Below are positions 11,475 to 21,729 of a stretch of 64,000 bases of DNA, piece after piece. Positions within the stretch are counted from its first letter, which is position 1, and the number at the start of each line of letters is the position of its first letter. The translations under genes were made by a program, and so were the position numbers. The stretch comes from Cladophialophora immunda (Eukaryota > Ascomycota > Eurotiomycetes > Chaetothyriales > Herpotrichiellaceae): the NCBI RefSeq assembly GCF_000835495.1, contig NW_015622544.1, forward strand, positions 2,694,855 to 2,758,854. The letters are read 5' to 3'. The notes beneath the pieces are model-generated. The model was not told where the DNA came from, did not search any database, and saw nothing but the letters and a program-made list of their open reading frames with translations.

Positions 11475-13649
11475 TCACTTTCCTTCTCCGTCTGTCCCAT
11501 CTTCTTCGAATTCTACAAGGGCAACGCCGCTAGCGACCACCTCGCCCTCCCCGTGCACTATTCTCTGCACCTTAGCCCCTTCCATCGGGCTTCTTATAAC
11601 CGTCTCCATCTTCATGCTCTCAATAACGATCAGCGGCTGCTCCTTCTTCACCACATCCCCCGGCGATACGAGTACGCGGAGGATCTTAGCCGGCATAGGG
11701 GAGAGCAATGAATTGGGTTTCTCGGTCACACCCAGGGCTTTCTGGAGCCATGAAGGTGAAGGTGAGTAGAGAAGGAAGGAGCCATGTGGTGTGAAGAGAT
11801 GGATGATTTCTGGGTTCGACCCGGAGCCTGACGAGGCTGAAGGAGGAGAGAATATGATGTGTGAGGTATGGCGTGTATGAGGAAAGTAAGTTGTTAGTGT
11901 ATTTGATTCGGGGTCGAAGGACGATGAAATCGAAATTGGGTCCGAATTTGGAGTTGACACGGAGAATGTGCCCGGACTTGTCTGTCGAAGTTCCACGGCA
12001 AGGATTTCAGACTGTTTTCCAGGTTCGGGTTCGAAATTTGCGGTCGTGAATTGGAAGGTCCGTGGCTGGAAGTCGGATGATGTATTGAGCCACGAAGGGG
12101 GAGATACTTGCCAGGCCGAAGTCGATGCAGGTGAGTTGTGAGCATTTGAATGGCGAAGGAACGAAGCAATCGCAGCCTGAGCAAGGACTTCTGAGGTGGC
12201 ACTTATCTGCGGGAAGAGTTCCTCATGGTGTTTTCCAATATACCCCGTCTCGACCTTGCCAGCAACGAAGTCAGGGGATTTGCATATTCGTTTGAGAAAA
12301 TCGATGTTTGTTACTGGTCCAGCCACCTCGTAGTCTTGCAATGCTGCAACCATTTTGCGTAGAGCGTCTTCTCGAGTCCCGCCCCTGACAATCAGCTTGG
12401 CGATCATGGGGTCATAGTGGCTTGAGACTTCGTCGCCTTGCACAAATCCGCTATCTATCCGCACGTCTGCGCTTTCTTTCGGGAGCTGAACGTGCAAAAG
12501 TTTGCCAGAGTCGGGTATGAATCCCTTGTCTGGGTTCTCGGCGTAGATTCGAGCTTCGATGGCATGTCCACGTCGAGAGATCTGCTCTTCCACCTGTTCC
12601 TGGGTGAGAGGGAGTGGTTTGCCTTCTGCGACCAAGATCTGCCAGTGGACAAGATCAAGACCGGTTACCATTTCAGTGACCGGATGCTCCACTTGGAGTC
12701 TAGTATTCATTTCCATGAAGTAGAATTCACCCGTGTCGTTGTCAAAAATGAACTCGACGGTACCGGCTCCTTCGTACTTGACAGCAAGTGCAGCCGCTCG
12801 TGCCTTGTCCCACAGATCTTTCCGGATCGAGTCGTCCAGGTTCGGAGCTGGAGACTCCTCGAGGATTTTCTGATGACGGCGTTGAATGGAACAATCTCGT
12901 TCACCAAGGGCAACACAGTTTCCGTGCTTGTCGGCAAATACTTGAACTTCAATGTGACGTGGGGTGGTGATGTATTTTTCGACGAGGACTTCATCGTTGC
13001 CAAATGAATTCCTGGCCTCACTCTTTGCGCTTTCAAGCATGTCTGGGAAGTCATTGGCAGTTTTTGCGATTCGCATTCCCTTGCCGCCTCCGCCCCGAAC
13101 AGCTTTAATCAGGACAGGATATCCAATCTTGTCCGCCTCTTGTGCAAGTGTCTCAGGTGCCTGGTCAGATCCGTGGTAGCCAGGTACACAAGGAACACCG
13201 GCCGCGTTCATGATCTCTTTGCTCCTAGCTTTGTCGCCCATATCCTCAATGGCACTTGCTGGAGGGCCGATGAAAGTAACACCCTCTTCCGCACATCTCT
13301 TTGCAAACTCTGCATTCTCAGAGAGGAAGCCGTAGCCAGGATGAATAGCTTGACAGCCCTCTTGTTTCGCTATTCGGAGGATTTTCTCCTGGTCCAAATA
13401 AGCGGCTGTCGCGCCGAGGTTGAAGGAGAAGGGGGAGGAAAGAGCGTGCTGTGAATGAGCATCTGGATTCGTGTACAGAGTAGTGGTGCGGATGCCGTGC
13501 TGAGCGGCAGTGCGATTAACCCTCAGAGCAATTTCTCCTCGATTTGCAATGAGGATTGAGTCGATGCTCTTGGTCGAGTACGAGCGAAGGGGACGGGTAG
13601 CTCTCGGTCGCAAGGCTACTGCGGCCCAAGAAAAGGGGTATTGGGACAT
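11475..13649 (-). CDS. mccA: 3-methylcrotonyl-CoA carboxylase alpha (biotin-carrying) subunit
   Basis: This is the mitochondrial biotin carboxylase/biotin-carrier subunit of the leucine-degradation enzyme that carboxylates 3-methylcrotonyl-CoA. It is a single exon of 724 aa. The first ~25 residues are basic and Ser/Arg-rich, as in a mitochondrial presequence (ALRPRATRPLRSYSTKS). The biotin carboxylase domain opens with SILIANRGEIALRVNRTA; the ATP-grasp glycine loop is AVRGGGGKGMR; the catalytic region includes EMNTRLQVEHPVTEMVTGLD. The C-terminal biotinyl domain has ESMKMETVIRSP, with biotin on Lys about 680. Length and order match MccA rather than pyruvate or acetyl-CoA carboxylase, which carry extra domains. 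The carboxyltransferase partner is on the same strand about 27 kb away. Confidence 0.96.
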   Translation of the reverse strand: MSQYPFSWAAVALRPRATRPLRSYSTKSIDSILIANRGEIALRVNRTAAQHGIRTTTLYTNPDAHSQHALSSPFSFNLGATAAYLDQEKILRIAKQEGCQAIHPGYGFLSENAEFAKRCAEEGVTFIGPPASAIEDMGDKARSKEIMNAAGVPCVPGYHGSDQAPETLAQEADKIGYPVLIKAVRGGGGKGMRIAKTANDFPDMLESAKSEARNSFGNDEVLVEKYITTPRHIEVQVFADKHGNCVALGERDCSIQRRHQKILEESPAPNLDDSIRKDLWDKARAAALAVKYEGAGTVEFIFDNDTGEFYFMEMNTRLQVEHPVTEMVTGLDLVHWQILVAEGKPLPLTQEQVEEQISRRGHAIEARIYAENPDKGFIPDSGKLLHVQLPKESADVRIDSGFVQGDEVSSHYDPMIAKLIVRGGTREDALRKMVAALQDYEVAGPVTNIDFLKRICKSPDFVAGKVETGYIGKHHEELFPQISATSEVLAQAAIASFLRHSNAHNSPASTSAWQVSPPSWLNTSSDFQPRTFQFTTANFEPEPGKQSEILAVELRQTSPGTFSVSTPNSDPISISSSFDPESNTLTTYFPHTRHTSHIIFSPPSASSGSGSNPEIIHLFTPHGSFLLYSPSPSWLQKALGVTEKPNSLLSPMPAKILRVLVSPGDVVKKEQPLIVIESMKMETVIRSPMEGAKVQRIVHGEGEVVASGVALVEFEEDGTDGEGK

Positions 13650-14134
13650 TGTGAAGTTAGAGAGGAGGACTGATTACATTTTCGACACGCACTGAGACCG
13701 AGTGAATGGCAATTTATCTGACAATAAAGAGGGAAATGGGTATGTTTGAGGGCCTCCCAGGATCTCGGCTGTCCTCGCATGGCGTCGGAAATGGCAGCAT
13801 CTCAGTTCTGCGGGCAACTAGGCGGGGATCGAGACGCGTGCGGGTTCTCCAAAAATGCCTGCCCGAGCATCGTCACACTGGATTCCATTTGTCCCCGTCC
13901 TGCACCACGCCGTCCTTGGTTGCATGATTGCTCAGGCGACGTTTAGGGAGTCCTTCGAGTTGAATAACAAAGGGGGAAAAAGTCTCAACTCGACTCAAAT
14001 GATGAACTTATGACCGTTGCCTTCCAATAACCCTCGGATTCACTTTACACTCTTTGCACCACCTCCTGCTGATGAAACTCCCCGTGTTTTCTTGAAAAGC
14101 AACCGGATGTGATCAAAAGGTCCCCCTACTCGAG
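13650..14134. other. divergent intergenic region mccA / unknown gene
   Basis: About 485 bp between two start codons; presumed bidirectional promoter. I see no gene or strong repeat. Confidence 0.6.
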
Positions 14135-15301
14135 ATGTCCGATATCGAAGACTATACCTATTCCCCCTATGACGACCTTGAGGACATCCTGTGGGACGCA
14201 GATCCAACTCCAGAGTTGGCTGACGATTTAGCCGAACATGCCGTACACAGTCCCGTGTACCAAGAGGAAGATGCTGTTAAGAACGAGATGAGTGAATATT
14301 ATAGCGACTGGGAATACTACTCGGATGACTATATGGACGATGATCCAACGTTGTTGAGAACACATGCTCAAGTTGGGCCCCCAGCAAAATACTCTCGCCT
14401 GGTTGGCCAGGACTCTAGAAGGGGCAAGAAGAGGAAGCTGATCGAGACAATCGACATCCCTCCTTCGGGGTTGGACGAGGTGAAACTGTTGACTAGCGGC
14501 ATCAAGGGCACAATTTGGGCCCAGCCGAAAGGGCGAAAGACTCCGGCGTACAAAGATGGTCAGGAGGAGAAGGTGGCTCTCATGAAGAATTGGAAGGACA
14601 TTTTCGCCATCACGGACAATGGCTGGAATCAATCCCAAAAGCAAGCAGAAGACGACGAGAGTTGGGCAAACGACATGAGTCTAGCAGATATGGGTCTCAG
14701 GCATGTGCAACGGCAGCCATCTTTTGATCCCACCACTCAAGATGCTGCAACTGAAATTGAAGAGGACGAGGATCTTGCAGAAAGCGTTGCAGAAGAAGAG
14801 CATGATAAACAGATCATGGATTCGAAGGAAGGACCTCGACCAAATACCACCAACCCTCGCCATGCTGGTGTGGGCCAAGCATATGACGAAGGGGGCGGAG
14901 GGCTCTCTCAAGCCGGCCAGGATAGTCTCAGATCAGAGGGTATGCTGTCGCAGTCGGCGGTGTTGGGCCAAGATGATATACCCCGGAAACGGAGACGGGT
15001 CAAGGCAGACCTCCCATCCCCACCGGACTCCAGTGAAACTGCGGTTGTCGACGCGGACGAACCTAAAGTCTTGTCTAGACCTGCGGCATGTCAGAAAAGA
15101 GATGGACACGAAAAGAGCGGCACTTCTATGGTCAATGGCATGGGCCCTTCACACGTCCAACCACCAGAGGTCCCCGCATCGGACTCTCGGAGGGAGAACA
15201 AAAGGAAGGCAACGGAGGAGCTTGACGAGTTTGACGCTACCAAATCATCTGCCAGCAGCCGAGCAAAGAGGGTCGCCTCAAAGGGTACAAGAAATTCTTA
15301 A
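14135..15301 (+). CDS. hypothetical acidic protein, probably nuclear
   Basis: A single-exon 388-aa protein I cannot name. The start MSDIEDYTYSPYDDLEDILW follows a good purine context. The first ~75 residues are strongly acidic and Tyr-rich (SEYYSDWEYYSDDYMDDD). A mixed central segment (about 95-190) includes RRGKKRKLIETIDIPP, LLTSGIKGTIWAQPKGRKTP and ALMKNWKDIFAITDN, which looks like the folded or conserved part. The C-terminal half is low-complexity with two likely nuclear-localisation clusters (PRKRRRVK and ENKRKATEE). I infer a nuclear protein with an acidic N-terminal arm. No catalytic motif is visible. Confidence 0.78.
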   Translation: MSDIEDYTYSPYDDLEDILWDADPTPELADDLAEHAVHSPVYQEEDAVKNEMSEYYSDWEYYSDDYMDDDPTLLRTHAQVGPPAKYSRLVGQDSRRGKKRKLIETIDIPPSGLDEVKLLTSGIKGTIWAQPKGRKTPAYKDGQEEKVALMKNWKDIFAITDNGWNQSQKQAEDDESWANDMSLADMGLRHVQRQPSFDPTTQDAATEIEEDEDLAESVAEEEHDKQIMDSKEGPRPNTTNPRHAGVGQAYDEGGGGLSQAGQDSLRSEGMLSQSAVLGQDDIPRKRRRVKADLPSPPDSSETAVVDADEPKVLSRPAACQKRDGHEKSGTSMVNGMGPSHVQPPEVPASDSRRENKRKATEELDEFDATKSSASSRAKRVASKGTRNS

Positions 15302-16135
15302 AACAGCGCCGCCACCACGCACTCGACACATTAATCAGAGGAGGAGGAATTATCTTTTTGGGGCATAGCAAGGATAAATTGCAACGACCGGCCATCCACT
15401 CAACGATTAGCGATCACTTAAGCCTAAGATATTAGACGATGACTGGCTCTCAGACTTGAAATTGAAGCGCACCCTAGCGCCACTATGATATAATTTCATG
15501 AACGTAACGATGACAAGAAGAGATTTGGTCCAAGATGGCAAATGAATAAAACGTGGATCCTTTAGCTTAGAAACCCCCTATTGTGATAATAATGGAAGCG
15601 AACAAAAACGTCCCCGAGACATTGTTTGAGAGGAGGGATGGGATGAGACGAGGCTCCAACTCGGCTGCCCTGGGCTTGGCAACCGATATCGAACGGAGTC
15701 GAAGTGCACCTCCATCTGCCATCTGCTTCTGCTGGTGCAAGCTATCGTTGAACAGTCTGGACAACCACTAGAATTTTCACTTTACGATTGTGTCCATTCC
15801 GCTGGACGCTGCATCCTCCATCTTTCCTACCCAATAGTCCGCTTGGATATCTGTTTGACAAAGACGAGTCTCTGCTCCATGAGAAACCTCGACTACTCAT
15901 CATACTTGGCTGAATAATTCGGTTTCGCTGGTACGTCCACGCATTTCTATACTCCCAATATCAGGGCACTCAAACATCACTCAACACCCCGATCAAGAAG
16001 TGTCATCTTTGTCGAACGTGGCTAACTTTGTGTGCAGTGTCAGGATTCGACATCAACTCCGCAGAGAACGAGTGGATGGGGCAGAGAAAATCTTTGTTGG
16101 CTCGGGCTCAATAAAAGGAGGAAAGACAGCTGAAG
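15302..16135. other. intergenic region between two unknown genes
   Basis: About 830 bp downstream of one unknown gene and upstream of the next in the same orientation. It is AT-richer than the flanking coding DNA. I see no additional gene. GTG-initiated frames near 16000 are 5' leader of the next gene. Confidence 0.55.
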
Positions 16136-17897
16136 ATGGCATACAGTATGTCTCTCCAAGACGGTCTCAGACACCCACTCCAATCCACTGCCAGCAATAA
16201 TTAATACCGGGGATATAGACACTTCATACCTCTCGTCCCCTGACACTCCCTCCACCGTCTTCCCCGAGCGACTGATTCGTCCACTTCCCAAACGGTCCAT
16301 CAAGTCTCGGTTGTCCCAAGAGGCCGCTGAGGCCATCACATATCCTCCTTCGCTGCCCTCGACCAGCTTACCAGCCTACACCCACTATGGGGAGAATGGC
16401 GAATATCCAAACGACAGCAAAGTTTTAGTCCACCAACACAGTGACGGATACGATCAAGATCACGACCACGACCATGACGACGATCATGAGTGTCCTCACC
16501 ACCACCATCATTGCCACCATGATGAATACGAAGATGACCTAGACTCTCAAGACGAACGCATGGTTCCTGTCCGTCACTACTTTGTGTCTTCTCCTCGTTC
16601 TCCCCGTTCTGCGCGCCACAGATACTCTTCCAAGGGCACCGTTTCTGGGTCGGACGGATATGAAGCATTTGAAAACACCAATAACAAGAAAAAGCGAAAA
16701 ATCCCCACCTCTGGCAGTTTGAGTCTTCATCATTCATCCGTGACGGACCAGTTAGCGCACATGGGCATCAGCGGAACCAGAGATGGCTCAGCGGACGATT
16801 CTTATTCCACAATTGCTCACACTGGAAGCCCTACAGGCCTTGGTGTCCAAGGAGCTGGGAGAGGGCGTAGCACGAGAAAGCTACCGGGTCGAAACCCCCT
16901 TGGTATATCGGTTAATGGGTCCAACGCTCGAAGCAGTACATCCAAATATGATCAGAATATGTCTGCTAACGCCAAAGGTAAGGAACGAGCACCGAAGACA
17001 AGAGCGCAAGTGTGACTAATGATTTTCAAAGCCGAAGAATCTAAAGACCAGGGTATCATATCTGCCGCCATTGCCAATGCCACTGCACTGCTTCGGAAGC
17101 CACTCGGTAAAGGCCAAGAGAATGTGGGTGTCCTAGATCAGCAAGTCAAACAAGCCCATACCAGTTCGCAGTTTACCTTTACATGCGAGAGCGAGGCCAA
17201 AGGAGTGACCTTCCCCGAGCAGAGCTTATACTCGCCGGGTTACACCCAGCGGAACAATTTGGCTCCGCCGCCTCAGGGCACCACACACCAGAAAGTATCA
17301 ACCCAAGCGACCCAGACCAGCCCGGGTGTAGCCCAACCAAACACTCAACCTGCACCCGCGGCCCCCGCCGCCGCAAACACGAATGCCCAAGGCAAGAAGC
17401 CTCGCCGAAGGAGAGGAGACGTCTATGCGTTGGCTGCCCGACAAAGAAGACTTCAACAAGAATACAACAATCTGCAGCATCCGCCAGCGCCAGAGGACAT
17501 CTGGATCTGCGAATTCTGCGAGTACGAGAGTATCTTCGGGCAACCTCCCCATGCGTTGATTCGTCAATACGAGATCAAGGACCGCAAGGAACGGCGCCGA
17601 CTGGCGGAGAAGAGGCGGTTGTTGGAGAAAGCCAAACTCAAGGGCAGGAAGGGGAAGAAACAGACCAAAGGGACGCCCAAAGCCTCGAACTACAGTGGCC
17701 CAATCCTGCCTCCACAGGCATATGAGAATCAGCCACTGGACCAGCTTGGCGACGACGATTTAGACTACGGCTACGATGACCCAGTCCCAATGCCGGCGCC
17801 GCCAGCAGCCAATGCTCCGAGCAAGACTGCTACTGGGCCAACGAGTGCGACCACAGACAAGGCTGGAGGGACAAATGGAGGCGGAGGGACACGATGA
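16136..17897 (+). CDS. hypothetical protein, His-rich N-terminal half and CEFCEYE-containing conserved block
   Basis: Three exons are inferred: 16136-16145 (10 nt), 16195-16977 and 17032-17897, giving 552 aa. Introns have GTATGT and GTAAGG donors; the second has a clear GACTAAT branch point before CAAAG. Splicing produces MAYTIINTGDIDTSYLSSPD, a sensible start. Around residues 70-100 lies an unusual His/Asp stretch (DHDHDHDDDHECPHHHHHCH) that could bind metal. The middle is Ser/Gly-rich. Near residues 390-480 a block reads DVYALAARQRRLQQEYNNLQ, then DIWICEFCEYESIFGQPP and ALIRQYEIKDRKERRRLAEK, continuing into a lysine-rich helix. This block looks conserved and contains a CxxC pair. I recall similar unnamed fungal proteins but no function. 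The C-terminus is Pro/Ala/Gly-rich. Confidence 0.82.
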
Positions 17898-19173
17898 CAG
17901 TTGAGCTTTTCCCAGCTCGGTCCGTGTTTCCTATCCGTCCTTTTGTTCTGCTTTTCGTCTTGCTTCGGTATCTCGTTCTCATTGCATTGGACTTTAGTCT
18001 GGTCACTCGTTTGGTTGGCGTCGGTTTCGTTCCCCTTGGCATTTTGAAATCTTCTCTGTATCTACACAGCTGCCTTTATCCCCATTACTCCTGGCCCTCC
18101 TGGCAATCCCTCGGTAGCCTGCACATACTCCTCTCCCCCCAAAAAGACTAAATTAGTATTCCATTTCTATTGATCCGGTGTGGCGATGATCGAGGGAAGC
18201 GACTCCCTGGCTTTGGACGACGTTTGTTCGAACGCGAGAGTTGGACATGATGGATTGCGTGTGCATTGACGTGGAACAAGGCAGGTTGGCGGCGTCGACA
18301 GGGATCATGGCTTTGGCTTGATGAGCAGGGTAGATCCGAAGGGCCATTCTACCAGGATGTGTTGATGCCCAACGCCTCACGCCAATGGCAGTAATTATCA
18401 AGACCGACACAGCCCCTTTGGCTCGCTACAAGGTCACCAGCCACTGATGCTCATCCATTGCCCGCTGGTCAAGCCACCCACGCCACATCCCCCGCAATTC
18501 CAAGGCACATTCTTGATTCTTCGCCAATGACGCACATGCAACGACTGGCATCTCCCATTTCCAGATTCAGCTGCTTTTCAAACAAGCTGCCCGTCACTTA
18601 ATCAAGAATCTTTCCGGCCATTCATCTATTTTGCGTTCCTTCGCTTTTAGTACCTCTTGTGGCTCAACAACATGCCCGACGGAGGGCATGGAGTGGTAAT
18701 ACTTGTCCGTGATACAAGCGTGCTTGAATAGAACCTCGTCCCCTCTGTCCACCACGTGGATTCATCGCTCGAACATTCACTCGCGGCACAAAGGCACAGC
18801 ATTGTCGCCCACACTAAGCCACATAAAGAACGAACAAGGCCGCCTTGTGAAGTCACCGCCGTTGAAGTTCACTCGGTAACAAACACCCATTGAAGTGATT
18901 AGACAAGGCGCGGGACGCTTTTGTTTGACTGCCCAAGGTATTTGCGCTGAGCAGTCCGCCAAACCGCCTGGCCTCCTGACAAATCTGCCTTTTCTGACAC
19001 AAACAGCTCTTTATAACTCTCTTCCTCTTGCTGGACATTACAGACTCCATCACTCAATCCTGCAACGCTCGTAAGTTCTCCAGAAAAAAACCATCCCCAA
19101 AGCGACCACCCGTTGAACCATACATCGCCATCCAGGCACAACCAACCAGTCCATCTCACCAACATCAACAACC
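17898..19173. other. intergenic region upstream of the MARVEL-like gene
   Basis: About 1.3 kb. The last ~200 bp is C/A-rich leader with ACCATCGCC-type sequence typical of a fungal 5' UTR. Small frames on both strands have no family features. I see nothing else. Confidence 0.55.
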
Positions 19174-19737
19174 ATGGGTTTCTTTTCGGTCTTCACCCAC
19201 TTCCGCAAATCCAACATCTTCAACCTCGTCCTCCGCTCCCTGCAGCTCATCGACGCCCTCGTGGTGATTGGCATGTACGCGGTGGACCTCAACAACGCGA
19301 ACAAGGAGGACAAGTACGCCGACTCCAAATGGGTACGTACGACGGACCCCAAGACCAACGCGCTCCACTCCCTCCCGCCCGAGTTCGTCAGGGTACTAAT
19401 CGCGCTCAAGGTCTTCGCCGTCACCGTGGGCTCGCTCGCGGCCGTCACGGCGCTCGTCTTCTCGCTCGCCAGCGTCTTCTTCCAGTACCGCACGGTCGCC
19501 CTGCTGTTCGCGTGGGACTGGGTCCTCACCATCCTCTTCGCGACGCTGTCCGGCATCTTCGGCTCCATGTACATCGGCGAGCGGGTCGAGTACGAGAGCG
19601 GCATCCACCGCATGAAGGTCGCCGTCGGCTTCGACCTGACCGGGCTGGTCCTGTGGTTTGTCACGGCGGCCTTTGGCACCTGGTGGTTTGTCATGGAGAG
19701 GAAGGAGGAGAGACGGGGACGGGGCACCAAGGCTTAA
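19174..19737 (+). CDS. small four-helix membrane protein, MARVEL-domain-like
   Basis: A predicted plasma-membrane protein with four hydrophobic segments. Two exons are most likely: 19174-19332 and 19411-19737, giving 161 aa. The 78-bp intron has a GTACGT donor, a TACTAAT branch point and a CTCAAG acceptor. It is in frame and stop-free, so an unspliced 187-aa reading also exists. Splicing joins DSKW to VFAVTVGSLAAVTALVF, the pattern I know from fungal MARVEL proteins; the unspliced version inserts a polar block there. The N-terminus MGFFSVFTHFRKSN is also typical. The last residues are basic (ERKEERRGRG). The function is not established; fungal MARVEL proteins such as Nce102 organise membrane domains. 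GC at wobble positions is very high compared with neighbours. Confidence 0.82.
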   Translation: MGFFSVFTHFRKSNIFNLVLRSLQLIDALVVIGMYAVDLNNANKEDKYADSKWVRTTDPKTNALHSLPPEFVRVLIALKVFAVTVGSLAAVTALVFSLASVFFQYRTVALLFAWDWVLTILFATLSGIFGSMYIGERVEYESGIHRMKVAVGFDLTGLVLWFVTAAFGTWWFVMERKEERRGRGTKA

Positions 19738-21729
19738 AGGAGAGGAGCTGGCCAGGAGGGAGGAGCCGGGGGGGGTTTTCAGAGCACAGTGGCTGTTCGA
19801 CACTCAGGGCCTGAGGACTCCCCCTCGCAAGAACCATAGACTGTGAAGAGCAGATGTCGACATTTTGAAATGCTTCAGCCGGGGGGCCCAGATATTGTCG
19901 GTCGGGCGTCGTGGCAGTGCAACAAACCGGCGAGACATGCATCCTAGATGGCTATTGTGCCGTTCGCAAAACCGCGAGGCCACCGGTCTTGGGCAGAGGC
20001 TCACTGCCTGTGGGTGTTTGCTGTCGGATGGGCGTACCTTTTTCCCAGACCAAGCAGCACAGGTCAGCCTAGATACCCCAGAATTTGAGTTTTTGCTTCC
20101 ATACTACTACTTATCCTACCCATTCACCTGTCTACCTGTCTACCTGTCCACCTAAGTACCATAATAGCACACGACAAAGCCAAGTCCGTTTCCCCCTCGA
20201 CAGGTTCCCATTGCATCGATTGTAGATTCCCAGCCGCCAACCTGCTTCTATTTGTAGGGCATAATACGACGCAGCCCGTGCGTACGCGGTCCATACCCCC
20301 GCATGGAAGTGGTAGGTAGGATGCCTGCCCCGCGGAAGGAGACTCTAACGGCTACGGCGGCTGTGCTGGTGGGTGATGCGTAGTGTTGGTAGTGGTGGTT
20401 AGAATAGGGAAGCGATGCTCACCGAGCGCCCCGAATCGAAGATGAAGCGCACAAGGACGAGGACGAGGACGAGAAATGGATTGCGTAGCTGAGAAACGTT
20501 GCTTCGAGGCAGCGATAGCCGACGAGGGATGGGCATGGTGGCATCGACCTGGGCTGGCGGGCGATTTGCTCTGCGGCTAGTAGTGGTAGTAGGAGGAGTG
20601 AGGCTGATCGCTAAGGATAGCAGAGTTCGAAACACCCCCGGGCCGGTTTCCTAAATGCATTGGTTCGATCCACCTCTCTAGCGAGCTGTAGTATCAGGTA
20701 TCTCGTTCCTACCTACCTTCCTTCTACTTGGTAGATAGGTCCCTACTCGACTACCCTGGGCCAGAGCCACATCCACAGTCCGTACTCGCAGCTACGTGTC
20801 CCTTGGTGGGATGCATCTACTCGGCACATACCTAGATACGGATCCAAAAGAACCCAAGCACCAGCACAAGAACAGAGCCAGTCGTAGAATGGTCACCGCC
20901 GGTGCGTCACTCCTGCTCGGAACCCTCTCCGGCCGGAGAGCCCTGGAACTGCAGGGGACGCAACGATCTACAGTAGCACCACAGGCACCAATCTGCAAAG
21001 CTACCGATGCCTAGCTAGGTATTGGGCATGTCAAATATCTATTAGTGACGGTAGGTACCGAATGCAGCCAATCTCCTGTGTTGCTAGGGTTGTTGGGGGG
21101 TGAGGTAACTCGTTAGTTTTGCTCCACAGGAGTGACGAATGCCCGCCCAACGTTGTGTGAGAGCTGGAGCTTCAAGGCGCAGGGCCAGGGAGGAGCTTCG
21201 GGGGAGGGACCCAGGGACCCAGGGACCCTCAATAATGACATATGACATAACCCCCCTCACTCTCACCTTGACGACCACCACAAACCAAAAAAAAATCCCC
21301 TGGGGAGAGCTACCTTCCCGCTCTTATACACGTACACACACGTACCTAGCTGGTGAAACTTCTTCTTGTCCTTCACTTGTTTTCATTTCACTATACCTCT
21401 GCTCTCACACCGTTTGTTTTCTTACGCAGTAATCCTTCCCAGGTGAAAAGTCACAGATTCTAGGGTTCCATTGATTGAAATCGTCCCACGCCGCGTCAAA
21501 CAATTTGGCCAAGAAAGTCTGTTAGAAGACACAGGACAAAGGAGACAGAACAAGACAACTGGGGACAAAACCAAGGTATACTTTGCCTTCTGTACGCTGC
21601 TGGCACCGAGTGCCGGGTGAGCTGTCGAGTGCCAGGGAAGAACATTGCTCTTGTCCTTTCGACCTTCCGGCCCACCATCAGAGGCGAAGCTGTTACAGAA
21701 CAGCGAAACCGCGTAGGAGGGAATTCAAA
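19738..21729. other. intergenic region upstream of the SDR gene
   Basis: About 2 kb without a supported gene. It holds a short tandem ACCTGTCT tract (about 20125-20152) and several ACCTA/GGTAGGTA stretches (20695-20740, 21010-21060). The final ~300 bp looks like leader sequence. Open frames are short and overlapping. Confidence 0.55.
20125..20152 (+). repeat. short tandem ACCTGTCT-like repeat
   Basis: About three consecutive 8-bp units of ACCTGTCT/ACCTGTCC lie inside a pyrimidine-rich stretch, followed by ACCTAAGTACC. Confidence 0.7.

Noticed and set aside
11805..11830. tRNA T-arm-like GGGTTCGACCCGG
   Set aside because: It lies inside mccA coding sequence and no acceptor or anticodon stems surround it.
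20650..20680. GGTTCGATCC, a B-box-like sequence
   Set aside because: The flanks do not form a T-arm and no A box or clover-leaf can be drawn upstream.
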